From Candidatus Cloacimonadota bacterium (GTDB lineage: Bacteria > Cloacimonadota > Cloacimonadia > Cloacimonadales > Cloacimonadaceae): a stretch of DNA of 64,000 bases. The notes under the pieces were generated by a model. That model was not told the DNA's origin. It saw nothing but the letters and a program-made list of their open reading frames with translations, and ran no database searches. Both the position numbers and the translations under genes were made by a program. Positions 17,873-26,151 of the stretch are shown here, piece after piece; positions within the stretch are counted from its first letter, which is position 1, and every line of letters starts with the position of its first letter. The stretch lies in assembly GCA_023228125.1 (NCBI GenBank), contig JALOBT010000006.1, positions 13,866 through 77,865 of the forward strand, written 5' to 3'.

Positions 17873-19274
17873 CCTTCTTTTGAGGCTTCGATTTCAAGCC
17901 ATGAAAAGGTCTTCTGAACAAGGCTCTAAACAAAATCTGGAGGTTTAGAAGGGTGGATATCTTATCAATATACTCCAGCTCATAAAAAATCTCAGCTTCC
18001 AGATTACCGTCTTTTTGGCTTTCTGCCAAGGAAAATACACCCGGATTATATACCGGTAATTCCATAATCATCTCACGGTGTTTGACCGTATTGGTCAGCA
18101 GTCTATTGCCCACCAAATATAGCTTTCCAGAAAAGGCGGCACTGTAAAGCTGATCAAATTTATCCAGAGACATATTCAGTAGCATTCGCCCCCACCAACT
18201 TTTTGTCAAGACCTCGGAATCGGTATAGGAATCTACACTCAGGTTATGATCCATCAAGTACTCAGCTTTCTTTTTGCCTGCAATGAGGCGGTAGGGCAGA
18301 AAGAGCAGCAGCCAGGGCAGGGCTTGCAACAGAAAGAGTAGCAGTGCCAAAGCTCTCTGAACCATGCGGTTAAAGAAAGAAGTAACGATACCCAATTCTA
18401 CTTGAGACAAGAGCACCCGATCCGCAAAATGGATATGTTCACTGGATTCAGCACTGATGAGATGTCCCTTATACACTATTTTGTGATCAATATCCAGATC
18501 TTTGCCCACATAGGTATTATCATATACAATGCTATGAGTTACACTACTGCCATCATCGATGATTACGTTATTGCCGATGATGCTATTGGGCCCCACCAGG
18601 GTATCTTTTTGAAAGCGGCAGTTATTCCCGATCATAATGGGCGCATGTAATTCAGAGCTGCGTGGATAGACCAGATTCAGGCCCAGGAAAGTTTCTTTGT
18701 CGTTGGAGTAGCCCGGCAAGACATAGTCCTTACTATATTTGTTCAGGATTGCCATGCTGATATTGTAGTAGGTGATGGCATCTGGTATTTCCAGAACCTT
18801 GCAAGCATCGGATAGCTTAACGTCTTCATGGCAGAGCTCGCTGATTTTATCACCTTGGGGCAGATAAAGTATGCGCCGTTTCTCACAGCAGAATCTTGAA
18901 GAAAAGTCGATAGCTTTTTGGATCTGATTGCGATCGTATTGCAGAAAGAAGAATCCATTCCAAATCAGAAGATCATCATTCTTAGCAAAGGAGTAGTTCT
19001 TCAGGTAAACGTTTTGTATGCTATCGCCAGAGCGTGCGAAGGCATAAGAGATCTCGATTCCCCATTTTGTGCCAAAGCCCAGATGATGCTGGAGCTCTTT
19101 GATGGAATCATCGGATACTATTCTCAGTTCTTTGATATTCATCAGCACAGCAAAATCCAAAGAGTATTCTACAAGGGGTTTGTTGGCTATTTTTAGCAGA
19201 TAGGGGTTTACCCCTGGTAAATACTCAGTCAGCCAAGAGCTTTCTTCACTTTTTGCATATATCAAACAACGCAC
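17853..19274 (-). CDS. Fusion of sugar-nucleotidyltransferase-like, left-handed beta-helix and membrane domains
   Basis: 473 residues. Residues 1-200 resemble NDP-sugar pyrophosphorylases (NKPLVEYSLDFA, ELRIVSDD) but the GxGTR loop is replaced by AKSEESSW and the conserved PK by PY, so catalysis is doubtful. Residues about 208-275 are hexapeptide repeats (PIMIGNNCRFQKDTLVGPNSI). A hydrophobic hairpin or helix follows (304-332), then a cytoplasmic tail with GNRLLTNTVKHREMIMELP and YNPGVFSLAES, faintly like the C-terminus of priming sugar transferases. The combination is unusual. Role in polysaccharide synthesis is inferred from the operon. Confidence 0.75.
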   Translation of the reverse strand: MRCLIYAKSEESSWLTEYLPGVNPYLLKIANKPLVEYSLDFAVLMNIKELRIVSDDSIKELQHHLGFGTKWGIEISYAFARSGDSIQNVYLKNYSFAKNDDLLIWNGFFFLQYDRNQIQKAIDFSSRFCCEKRRILYLPQGDKISELCHEDVKLSDACKVLEIPDAITYYNISMAILNKYSKDYVLPGYSNDKETFLGLNLVYPRSSELHAPIMIGNNCRFQKDTLVGPNSIIGNNVIIDDGSSVTHSIVYDNTYVGKDLDIDHKIVYKGHLISAESSEHIHFADRVLLSQVELGIVTSFFNRMVQRALALLLFLLQALPWLLLFLPYRLIAGKKKAEYLMDHNLSVDSYTDSEVLTKSWWGRMLLNMSLDKFDQLYSAAFSGKLYLVGNRLLTNTVKHREMIMELPVYNPGVFSLAESQKDGNLEAEIFYELEYIDKISTLLNLQILFRALFRRPFHGLKSKPQKKDAGAKV

Positions 19275-19297
19275 ATAGCCTCACTTTCTTAAGAAGT

Positions 19298-19645
19298 TCA
19301 TTCACCCAAGTCCTGATCAAAACCGAGTAGTGCAGTTTCCAGGTCGTCAAAAATGTGAAATATCCGGTGCGCTCTGGTAATATCAAATACCATGCGCGGC
19401 TTTTCCTGCAAGTTTGCGATATAGATGTCGCCTCCACCCTGAGAGGCGGATTTGAGGCAGGCTACGATGGTGCCCAGCCCTGTGCTATCTATGAAGTCAC
19501 ATTCCTTTAAATCAAACACAAAATTCACGGCTTTATCTGCCACTTCCGAAAACAGGCCTCTAAGCTGCGGAGCGCTGTAAGCATCCAGGCGTCCTTTGAG
19601 CTCAATAATGCCGATCCGGTTTTCTTGTCTATAGTTAATATTCAT
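19298..19645 (-). CDS. STAS-domain protein (anti-sigma factor antagonist type)
   Basis: 115 residues, a single STAS domain of the SpoIIAA/RsbV type: IGIIELKGRLDAYSAPQLR at the N-terminus and the phosphorylation loop DFIDSTGLGTI with Ser54 as the likely target. Such proteins are switched by serine kinases and phosphatases and bind anti-sigma factors or enzymes. An AGGAGA ribosome-binding site precedes the ATG. No partner kinase (RsbW-like) or PP2C phosphatase is in the window. It sits between the priming transferase and the sugar-nucleotidyltransferase-like gene, suggesting direct control of polysaccharide output. Confidence 0.92.
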   Translation of the reverse strand: MNINYRQENRIGIIELKGRLDAYSAPQLRGLFSEVADKAVNFVFDLKECDFIDSTGLGTIVACLKSASQGGGDIYIANLQEKPRMVFDITRAHRIFHIFDDLETALLGFDQDLGE

Positions 19646-19696
19646 CTTGTCTCCTCATAGATATTATTTCTGGTGCCCAAAGCCAAGCCAGTCTCA

Positions 19697-20428
19697 TCAA
19701 TAAGCTCCTTTGCCACTGATGACGGCCGGGATGGTCTTTAGCAAGATAATCAGGTCATTCTTTATGCCTTGGCTGCGGATGTATTGCATGTCAAGCTGCA
19801 CCTGTTGCTGAAAAGGAATCTCGCTGCGCCCTTTGATTTGCCAGAGGCAGGTGATGCCAGGCTTCACATGCAGTCTTTTTCTGTCTTCCAGTGAATATTG
19901 CAGCACCTCCAGGGGAAGTGGCGGTCTGGGACCCACCAGGCTCATGTCTCCTTTTAGCACATTGAACAATTGCGGTAGTTCGTCTATAGAGAAACGCCGG
20001 ATGAACTTGCCCACCCTGGTTATCCGCGGGTCGTTTTTCATCTTGAAGATAACCCCATCTTTGGATTCATTCTGCTTTAGAAGTTGATCTTTGTGCTTAT
20101 CCGCATCTTTATACATAGAGCGGAATTTGATAAAGCCGAAGTAAGCGCCATTCAGCCCCACTCTATTTGCTACGTAAAATATGGGGCCAGGATCTGTGAT
20201 GTAGATGAGTATAGCAGTTACCAAAAAGAGCGGTGAAAGCAAGATAAGTAAGATCAGCGAACCTGAAAAGTCCATGGCAGCCTTGATGGATTTGGCAAAA
20301 CTCACGGTCCATTCCCAGATTGAAATCTTGAGCTGCATCCGCAGGGGGCTTCTTTTTTTACCCATCTGGATCAGCCGTTCGATCTCTTTTATCCGCTGAC
20401 TATTTATGTTTCCTTTCAAAGCTGCCAT
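19697..20428 (-). CDS. Priming sugar transferase (undecaprenyl-phosphate sugar phosphotransferase)
   Basis: 243 residues, the short form of the WcaJ/WbaP/PglC family with one membrane helix or re-entrant hairpin (SGSLILLILLSPLFLVTAILIYI) and no four-helix N-terminal region. Conserved motifs: DPGPIFYVANRVG, FGFIKFRSM, RRFSIDELPQLFNVLKGDMSLVGPRPPLP and KPGITCLWQI. It transfers a sugar-1-phosphate from a nucleotide sugar to undecaprenyl phosphate to start each repeat unit. Twenty bases separate it from the glycosyltransferase fusion upstream. Confidence 0.94.
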   Translation of the reverse strand: MAALKGNINSQRIKEIERLIQMGKKRSPLRMQLKISIWEWTVSFAKSIKAAMDFSGSLILLILLSPLFLVTAILIYITDPGPIFYVANRVGLNGAYFGFIKFRSMYKDADKHKDQLLKQNESKDGVIFKMKNDPRITRVGKFIRRFSIDELPQLFNVLKGDMSLVGPRPPLPLEVLQYSLEDRKRLHVKPGITCLWQIKGRSEIPFQQQVQLDMQYIRSQGIKNDLIILLKTIPAVISGKGAY

Positions 20429-20446
20429 TTCTTTTCATTCTCCAAA

Positions 20447-22432
20447 TCAAGGCTTTATTGCGCCAGATCCATAGCGACATACTCTATATAAGAATAGTGG
20501 ATTGCCCAGGATATAGCGCTTCCACATGCGTTTGGGCTCTTGAATCAGGCGAAATATCCATTCCGCACCGATCTTGCGCATCCATAGGGGTGCTCGGGGA
20601 ATTCTTCCCGAATAAAAATCAAAGAGTCCACCTACTCCTATCTGAAGTGGAGCCTTGATTTCCGCTGAGTAACGGCTAATAAATTTCTCCTGTCTGGGGG
20701 CACCAAAAGCCACCAGCAGTATGTCTGTCTTGGAATCATTTATAGTTTCTATCACTTCATTGGCCTCGTTCTCCCAGTCAAAAAAACCGTTCTGGGTTCC
20801 ACAAATACAGATATCTGGATATCGTAAAACCAGCTCATCTTTCATCTTTGCAGCCACACCAGGTGCTGCTCCCAAAAGGAAAATCCGGTAGCTCCCTGTT
20901 TGGGCCAATTCACATAAGTGCGGCAAGATATCAGTCCCGTTAATGTTTTCCAAAACGGGGGTTTTCAAGAGCCTCCCTGCGAGATTGATCCCAATCCCAT
21001 CAGGGAAAAGCACTTTACTTTCCTTTAATATGGAATAGTACTCTCTGTCAATGAAAATTTTATTGAGGCAATCTGCGTTGACGAAAAACAGCGGACTTTT
21101 TAGATTTGCCTTCAGTGCATCTTCCATCAGGATAAGAGCATGGGCCATGCTGATACTCATTATTTTGATGCCAAAAATCTTGATGTAGTCGCTTTGAGTC
21201 TTTAGGTTTGAGCTGCCTTTTTGCAGAAGGGAAGACTGTGTTTTCATTTCTTGATCTTCCCTCAATTCTTCCAAGGGTCGCACCAAAGATTGCAGATATT
21301 GCTCATAGCTGTGCTGATTTTCCAAATACTGCCTTCCGGCCTGCCCCAGTTTGGCAGTCAGCTCTGGTTTATCGATCAGGTTTTGCAAGGCCTCAGCCAG
21401 CTTTTCAATGCTGCCGGCTCTTACCAAAAGCCCATTGACGGTGTGTTTTAGCCACTGCGAGATGCCACCAACCTCAAAAGCGACTACTGCCTTGCCATGC
21501 GCGAATGCTTCCAAGCCCACCAGTCCGTAGGGCTCCTGCCAGCGCGAGGGCACCACCACGATGCTGGCCTGTCTGTATTCTACTGATGTATCGGCAGCCC
21601 AACCGGCAAATTCCACTTTCTGCGTGAGCTGCAATTCTTTGCTCAGGCTTTTCAGATAGTCCTCATCGTTTCCTCTACCCACAATCCGGCAGAGAAAGTC
21701 TGCTTTGAGCAGGCTCAAAGCGCTCAGGAGCAAGTCCACCCCTTTTCCCCGGATCAATTGTCCCACATACAGAAGCACAGGCTTGCCGGTGTTTATGCTA
21801 ATCTCATGCTCTGCCACTTCCTGATAGGGGACTAAGAGCCTGATGCTATCCTTCTGCCAGCCATTTTGGATCAGGTTTTGTCTCATATATTCAGACAAGA
21901 CAAAGCTGATATCGCATTTCCTGGCCAAGTGTAGCAGATGCCATCTACTGGCCAGGTTTATCGCTTTGATCTTGCCTGCTTGCTTTTGCATCAGGCCACT
22001 GCAGATAGAACAATATACAGGGTTGAAGGGGAGCTGGCAGTTTTTTCTCTTATAAGGGAAATACTTATGACTCCTGAGGCAGTAATAATCGTGATCATGC
22101 ACCAGCAGGGCTGTTTTGAACGCAGCCTGAAAGTGTTTCAGCCAGCTTGGCTGCGTGCATTTGTGGATGAATACTATCGAGACGCCAAGCTGCTGGTAAT
22201 AGTCTATTAGTGCTTCGATCTCAGAGACATCCGCCACCCGGATATCCGTAAAAGCCGAGTCAAAAGCTGGGTCTGCATAAAGAGTTTTTTCAAATAGGCC
22301 ATAGACCTGCCAGCCCTGATGGCTCAGGTCTTGAGCCAGGCGCACCATCAATCTTTCCACTCCGCCCACAAAGCCCCTTACCTGATTCAGCATCAGGATT
22401 TTGGGATTGTCGGGAAATTGGGAACTATTCAT
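20447..22432 (-). CDS. Fused GT4 glycosyltransferase and WecG/TagA/CpsF glycosyltransferase
   Basis: 661 residues with two complete enzymes. Residues about 12-385 are GT4 (MLNQVRGFVGGVERLM; LYVGQLIRGKGVDLLL; EX7E in EPYGLVGLEAFA), with a Cys-rich insert (YCSICSG). After a polar linker, residues about 425-655 are a GT26 enzyme (FVNADCLNKIF, LFPDGIGI, LLGAAPGVAAKM, GAPRQEKFI, VGGLFDFYSGRIPRAP). GT26 enzymes add the second sugar to a lipid-linked precursor, directly after the priming transferase encoded next. The start is 2 bases after the stop of the upstream gene. Confidence 0.93.
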   Translation of the reverse strand: MNSSQFPDNPKILMLNQVRGFVGGVERLMVRLAQDLSHQGWQVYGLFEKTLYADPAFDSAFTDIRVADVSEIEALIDYYQQLGVSIVFIHKCTQPSWLKHFQAAFKTALLVHDHDYYCLRSHKYFPYKRKNCQLPFNPVYCSICSGLMQKQAGKIKAINLASRWHLLHLARKCDISFVLSEYMRQNLIQNGWQKDSIRLLVPYQEVAEHEISINTGKPVLLYVGQLIRGKGVDLLLSALSLLKADFLCRIVGRGNDEDYLKSLSKELQLTQKVEFAGWAADTSVEYRQASIVVVPSRWQEPYGLVGLEAFAHGKAVVAFEVGGISQWLKHTVNGLLVRAGSIEKLAEALQNLIDKPELTAKLGQAGRQYLENQHSYEQYLQSLVRPLEELREDQEMKTQSSLLQKGSSNLKTQSDYIKIFGIKIMSISMAHALILMEDALKANLKSPLFFVNADCLNKIFIDREYYSILKESKVLFPDGIGINLAGRLLKTPVLENINGTDILPHLCELAQTGSYRIFLLGAAPGVAAKMKDELVLRYPDICICGTQNGFFDWENEANEVIETINDSKTDILLVAFGAPRQEKFISRYSAEIKAPLQIGVGGLFDFYSGRIPRAPLWMRKIGAEWIFRLIQEPKRMWKRYILGNPLFLYRVCRYGSGAIKP

Positions 22433-22434
22433 GC

Positions 22435-24780
22435 TCAGATGCCCAGTAGTTTTTGATAGGTTTCTTGATAGAGATTGATCAGGTAATCGTAGGTATATTT
22501 GCGTTTTACCAATTCTTTGCCTTTGGCGGCCAGGGCGGGGAGATTCTCTCGATTCTTGTAGGCCAAAAGCATCTTATCGGCGCAGGATTGGAGGTCTTCG
22601 GAAACAAAGTTATATCCGTTTTCTGCTTCTATCACCAGATTGGGGTCTACCACATCGCTTTGAAGCACAGGGGTATCGCTGATCCAGCTTTCTATCACCA
22701 CTGCTCCGGAATTCATAAAGCGCACCGGAATGAGATGGATATCTGCGTGCTTTAGCCAGGCTATTACTTCCTTGCGTTCCACTTGATCGGTAAAATGCAC
22801 CCGCTCAGACACTCCGGCGGTGTTCATGATCTCTTTCATCTTTTCCAAAAAGTCTGGTTCATAATCTGATCTACCCACGAAGACCAATTGGGCACCCTGC
22901 ATCTGAGACGCTACCTTGGCGAAGGCCCCCAGGGCTATATCCTGTCCTTTGATGTAGGACACTCTTCCCAAGCACAGGAAGACAAAAGGATTATGGTTCC
23001 AGGTGCGCATCAGAGGCGGTTTTCCCACTTCTATCTCAAATTCAGAGCTCAAGACCGGAACTGGAGAGTATTCCACATTAAGGTTATATTTTTTCAGGAA
23101 TTCAATTTCTTTGTTAGCAATGGCAAAGGCATAATCCATCCTGGCCAGAATTATCTTTTGATACCATTTCAGAGGGGTCTTTTCCAGCAGATCAGGGTCT
23201 ATCTTGCCCTGCTTTTGCAGATAAGCTGCATAATCAACGAAATCAAAGAAACACACTATATAAGGGATATTCATAATTTGGCTGGCCACAAAGGCGATAA
23301 TGTTGTTGTAGTTAATGGCCGGAAAACACTGAATCACATCATATTTGCCTATCAACAGATACCAGAGCAGAGTGGGGCAGAGGGTCTTGGTCTTCAGATT
23401 TGGGTATTCACCCTTGCGGTTGTAAAGATCATACAGTCTCCTTAGGCGAAATCCCGCTACCCGCTCCAAAGCAGGCATTTGTATGCGTTTCGGGCAAAAC
23501 ACGGTAACCTCATTTGCTTCCGCCAGTTTTCTGGCTTGATAATAAATATTGGTTTCGGCTCCGCCTACTTCTGGATAGAATCTATTGCTTACTATGGCAA
23601 GCTTGAGTTTTTTGGGTTTTACTCCCTCGGCAGGCTCTTTCAGACTTTTGATAAAATGTCCTGAGAGGGTTTTGGCCGAGTATCCCGTCCGCGCTGCCTC
23701 ATATAGATTTTCGCCCAAAGTAGTGCGTAGCTCTTTATCTTCCAGCAATTCCAAGATGGCGGCACCCAAGTCCTCAGCATTTTCCCGGATCATAATTTCT
23801 GTGGAACCAAAGGGAAATCCCTCCATGCCTACGCTGGTGGTGAGAACTGCCTTTTTCATCTGAGCCGCTTCCAGTATTCTGGTTCTGGTGCCGGAGGCTA
23901 TTCTGATGGGCAGTACTACAAACTCCGCCCCAGCAATGATTTCCTGCATATCATCCACCCGGCCGATTATCTTGAAACAGTCATCCTGATATCGATGAAG
24001 GTAATCCGAGGCATTTGCTCCCACAATGTGCATCTGCACTCCCGCTTTGCGCAGCTCTGCAGAGATCTGAGGATAGATCTCGTCTGCCAGGAAGCACACG
24101 GCATCCTGATTGGCCATTGAATTCAGGGTGCCAAAAAACAACACATAGGGCTGTTTGGGCTTGGGATAGCTTTTGGGCTCTTCCATGGGCATGAGGTTAG
24201 GATAGATTCTGGCATTTTCTATATCCAGATCATATTCTGCCACTGCCAGATCACGCTCAATCGGATTCGTAAAATAAAACCCAAAATCATGGCTGAAAGC
24301 CCTTTTCTCAAATCTCTTTAGCTTGAGCATTTCGATCAGGCTATAACGGTTTCTAAGATCATGATTTTGCTGCCAGCTTAGCTCTGCTATGCGAGAGAAC
24401 AGCATATCCACATCTATTACCACTTTACACAGCGGCAGGGTCTCTACCAGCTCCTGGGCCAGGCGATAGGGGCTCAAAAACCTGAATACTACAATATCAT
24501 ATTGCTCTTGGGTGAGGATGGCTCTGAATTTTTCCAATTGACGAGGATGAAAGCGGTATATGGATGCGGATTCATGAGGCAGAGGCTTGATGCAGCCCAA
24601 AGTGTGTAGCTTGTTATAGGAATGGTGCTCTTCCACTTTTTGTGTACGATATTGGGGGCCTTTGATCAAAAGCAGATCTGCTACAAATTCTTCAGATAAG
24701 GATTTCCAAATTGCTTTGCTGCGGTTTTTGTCTCCACCTTGTAAACCCTCAAAGGGTACATCAATATATAGCAGTTTCAT
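22435..24780 (-). CDS. Tandem GT4 glycosyltransferase (two GT-B units)
   Basis: 781 residues from the ATG at 24780, which has GAGGT 7 bases upstream; the frame is open to 24855. Unit one (about 1-385) opens MKLLYIDVPFEGLQGG and contains LFFGTLNSMANQDAV and GTRTRILEAAQMKKAV. Unit two (about 393-780) opens KLAIVSNRFYPEVGGAETNI and contains FLCLGRVSYIKGQDIALGAF. Each is a full GT4-like enzyme, so one polypeptide may add two successive sugars. It is the first gene of the polysaccharide operon, with a long A/T-rich leader upstream. Confidence 0.9.
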   Translation of the reverse strand: MKLLYIDVPFEGLQGGDKNRSKAIWKSLSEEFVADLLLIKGPQYRTQKVEEHHSYNKLHTLGCIKPLPHESASIYRFHPRQLEKFRAILTQEQYDIVVFRFLSPYRLAQELVETLPLCKVVIDVDMLFSRIAELSWQQNHDLRNRYSLIEMLKLKRFEKRAFSHDFGFYFTNPIERDLAVAEYDLDIENARIYPNLMPMEEPKSYPKPKQPYVLFFGTLNSMANQDAVCFLADEIYPQISAELRKAGVQMHIVGANASDYLHRYQDDCFKIIGRVDDMQEIIAGAEFVVLPIRIASGTRTRILEAAQMKKAVLTTSVGMEGFPFGSTEIMIRENAEDLGAAILELLEDKELRTTLGENLYEAARTGYSAKTLSGHFIKSLKEPAEGVKPKKLKLAIVSNRFYPEVGGAETNIYYQARKLAEANEVTVFCPKRIQMPALERVAGFRLRRLYDLYNRKGEYPNLKTKTLCPTLLWYLLIGKYDVIQCFPAINYNNIIAFVASQIMNIPYIVCFFDFVDYAAYLQKQGKIDPDLLEKTPLKWYQKIILARMDYAFAIANKEIEFLKKYNLNVEYSPVPVLSSEFEIEVGKPPLMRTWNHNPFVFLCLGRVSYIKGQDIALGAFAKVASQMQGAQLVFVGRSDYEPDFLEKMKEIMNTAGVSERVHFTDQVERKEVIAWLKHADIHLIPVRFMNSGAVVIESWISDTPVLQSDVVDPNLVIEAENGYNFVSEDLQSCADKMLLAYKNRENLPALAAKGKELVKRKYTYDYLINLYQETYQKLLGI

Positions 24781-24904
24781 CTTATCAACCTCATGGCATT
24801 TCTCTTTTAATGTAAGAAAAATCCGCTTTGCAATTACTGTCAAGCTCAATTTCACTTTTTGTAGATAATCAAAGTGCTTGACTTTTTATTCTGAGCCCAT
24901 TTGT

Positions 24905-24934
24905 TTGACACAAGATCAAAATATACGATATACA
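24905..24934 (+). promoter_or_regulatory. Candidate sigma-70 promoter for the gene at 25020
   Basis: TTGACA at 24905-24910 and TATACA at 24929-24934 are separated by 18 bases. This is the best -35/-10 pair I could read in the 239-base divergent region between the polysaccharide operon and the plus-strand gene. Confidence 0.45.
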
Positions 24935-25019
24935 AGGCGTATAAAAACCTCAGCTTTTTACTTGAAGTATTGCTTGGTTTTTTTCTTGCGCCCATCCTTA
25001 AAAAACAGGAGAATGATAT

Positions 25020-25841
25020 ATGAAACAGCAGCTACTGCTAATAGTGCTCTGCCTTTGTGCCTTGGGCTCCCTCTGGGCTCAAACCGGTGAAGCTTACATC
25101 GGAACCAGGAAGGTTCAGGAAAAGGATTACTCTATCAAACAACTGCATGGGCAAAATGTTCTTACCTTGGAGACTGTGACAACAGGCTTTTACGATAATA
25201 AGGGAAATATAGTGGAAGAGATCATCATGCAAGGCAATATGACCTACAAAGGTAAGACTTTCATCAAAATCGATCAGGATCCCTGGTATAAAGAGACCTT
25301 GAATTACAATCATATGAACCTGCTCTCCTTGAGAAAGGTGGAGCTTGTGACCTCCGAAGATAAAGAAAAGATATATCTCGAATATGACAACAAGGGTAAA
25401 CTGCTAAAGAAGATAGAGACCAAAATATTTACCCAGACTGGTGATGGCTGGGAATTTGTCTATAATCAAGTGGGCTATGTGCCCCAATATAGCCAGATTA
25501 TCAAGGATTCCACGCATAAAATCATGGAGAATCGAGTCTTTAATTATTCTGATGATCACATCAAAAGTTATTACTATGCTTACAATAAAGATAGCCTATT
25601 GGAGAAAATGGTTGAGATATCAGCCACAGATACCTTGCTATCCAAGAGCATATACGAATATGATGAAGCTGGCAACCTGCTCAAAGAAAGCCTCTATGAT
25701 CAGGACGAACAGCTTGTGGAATTTACCGCGTATGCCTATGATGAAAAGAATCGCCTTTTGCAAAGCTCATACACGGAGTATAGCCCCCGGTTTGGACGGA
25801 CTCCCAATCTCAGACGGCAAAAAGACTATATTTACGACTAA
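25020..25841 (+). CDS. Secreted protein with YD-like repeats, unknown role
   Basis: 273 residues with a clear signal peptide (MKQQLLLIVLCLCALGSLWAQ). The body has recurring tyrosine-aspartate units (YDNKGKLLKK, YDEAGNLLKES, YDEKNRLLQSS) of the kind seen in RHS/YD-repeat and MORN-like surface proteins, though only a few copies. There is no type IX sorting tail and no lipobox. The protein stops at KDYIYD, in the middle of what looks like another repeat, so it may be truncated. An AGGAGAATGATAT leader supplies the ribosome-binding site. Confidence 0.75.
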   Translation: MKQQLLLIVLCLCALGSLWAQTGEAYIGTRKVQEKDYSIKQLHGQNVLTLETVTTGFYDNKGNIVEEIIMQGNMTYKGKTFIKIDQDPWYKETLNYNHMNLLSLRKVELVTSEDKEKIYLEYDNKGKLLKKIETKIFTQTGDGWEFVYNQVGYVPQYSQIIKDSTHKIMENRVFNYSDDHIKSYYYAYNKDSLLEKMVEISATDTLLSKSIYEYDEAGNLLKESLYDQDEQLVEFTAYAYDEKNRLLQSSYTEYSPRFGRTPNLRRQKDYIYD

Positions 25842-25992
25842 TAGTAGAACTATTGGGTATATGTTTGCAGATAATTAACATCATAAAGCAGAAAGGCAAG
25901 CTGTGTAGCCAGAGAGCTTTATTGGTGCCTGCCGATAAACAAAGAATACAAACAGGCAAACTGCCCAGTCTGCCCCTGAGCATCCGGCTTGA

Positions 25993-26060
25993 TTCTAACG
26001 AACTTTCGAGTCGAGATGACTCGGATATTCGAGTCATCTCGAGTTGAAGCTGTGTTAAAA
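25993..26060. repeat. 68-bp palindromic element, copy 2 (perfect stem)
   Basis: Begins TTCTAAC and ends GTTAAAA. The centre is a perfect 13-bp stem, TCGAGATGACTCG at 26011-26023 and CGAGTCATCTCGA at 26030-26042, around a 6-base loop. Same length and same internal offsets as the copies at 3095 and 63380. Confidence 0.88.
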
Positions 26061-26100
26061 CCGAAATAGGTGGAAGAGCAGGATTCGGGATTAGAGATTA

Positions 26101-26128
26101 AAAGAGGTCTTCAGCTGAAGACCTCTTT
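26101..26128 (-). terminator. Terminator of the CtlX-like gene
   Basis: A perfect 28-base palindrome (AAAGAGGTCTTCAG and its mirror) starts 24 bases beyond the stop codon at 26152. On the minus strand it ends in TTTT. The flanking A and T bases could let it act in both directions and also end the plus-strand gene at 25841. Confidence 0.8.
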
Positions 26129-26151
26129 CGTATGATTCTATTTGGCTTAGA

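Larger units (their letters stand above)
25842..26151. other. Intergenic stretch with repeat copy 2 and a terminator
   Basis: No gene here. It contains the 68-bp palindromic element at 25993-26060 and the perfect terminator palindrome at 26101-26128. A few short open frames occur, but none has a credible ribosome-binding site or recognisable protein. Confidence 0.7.
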
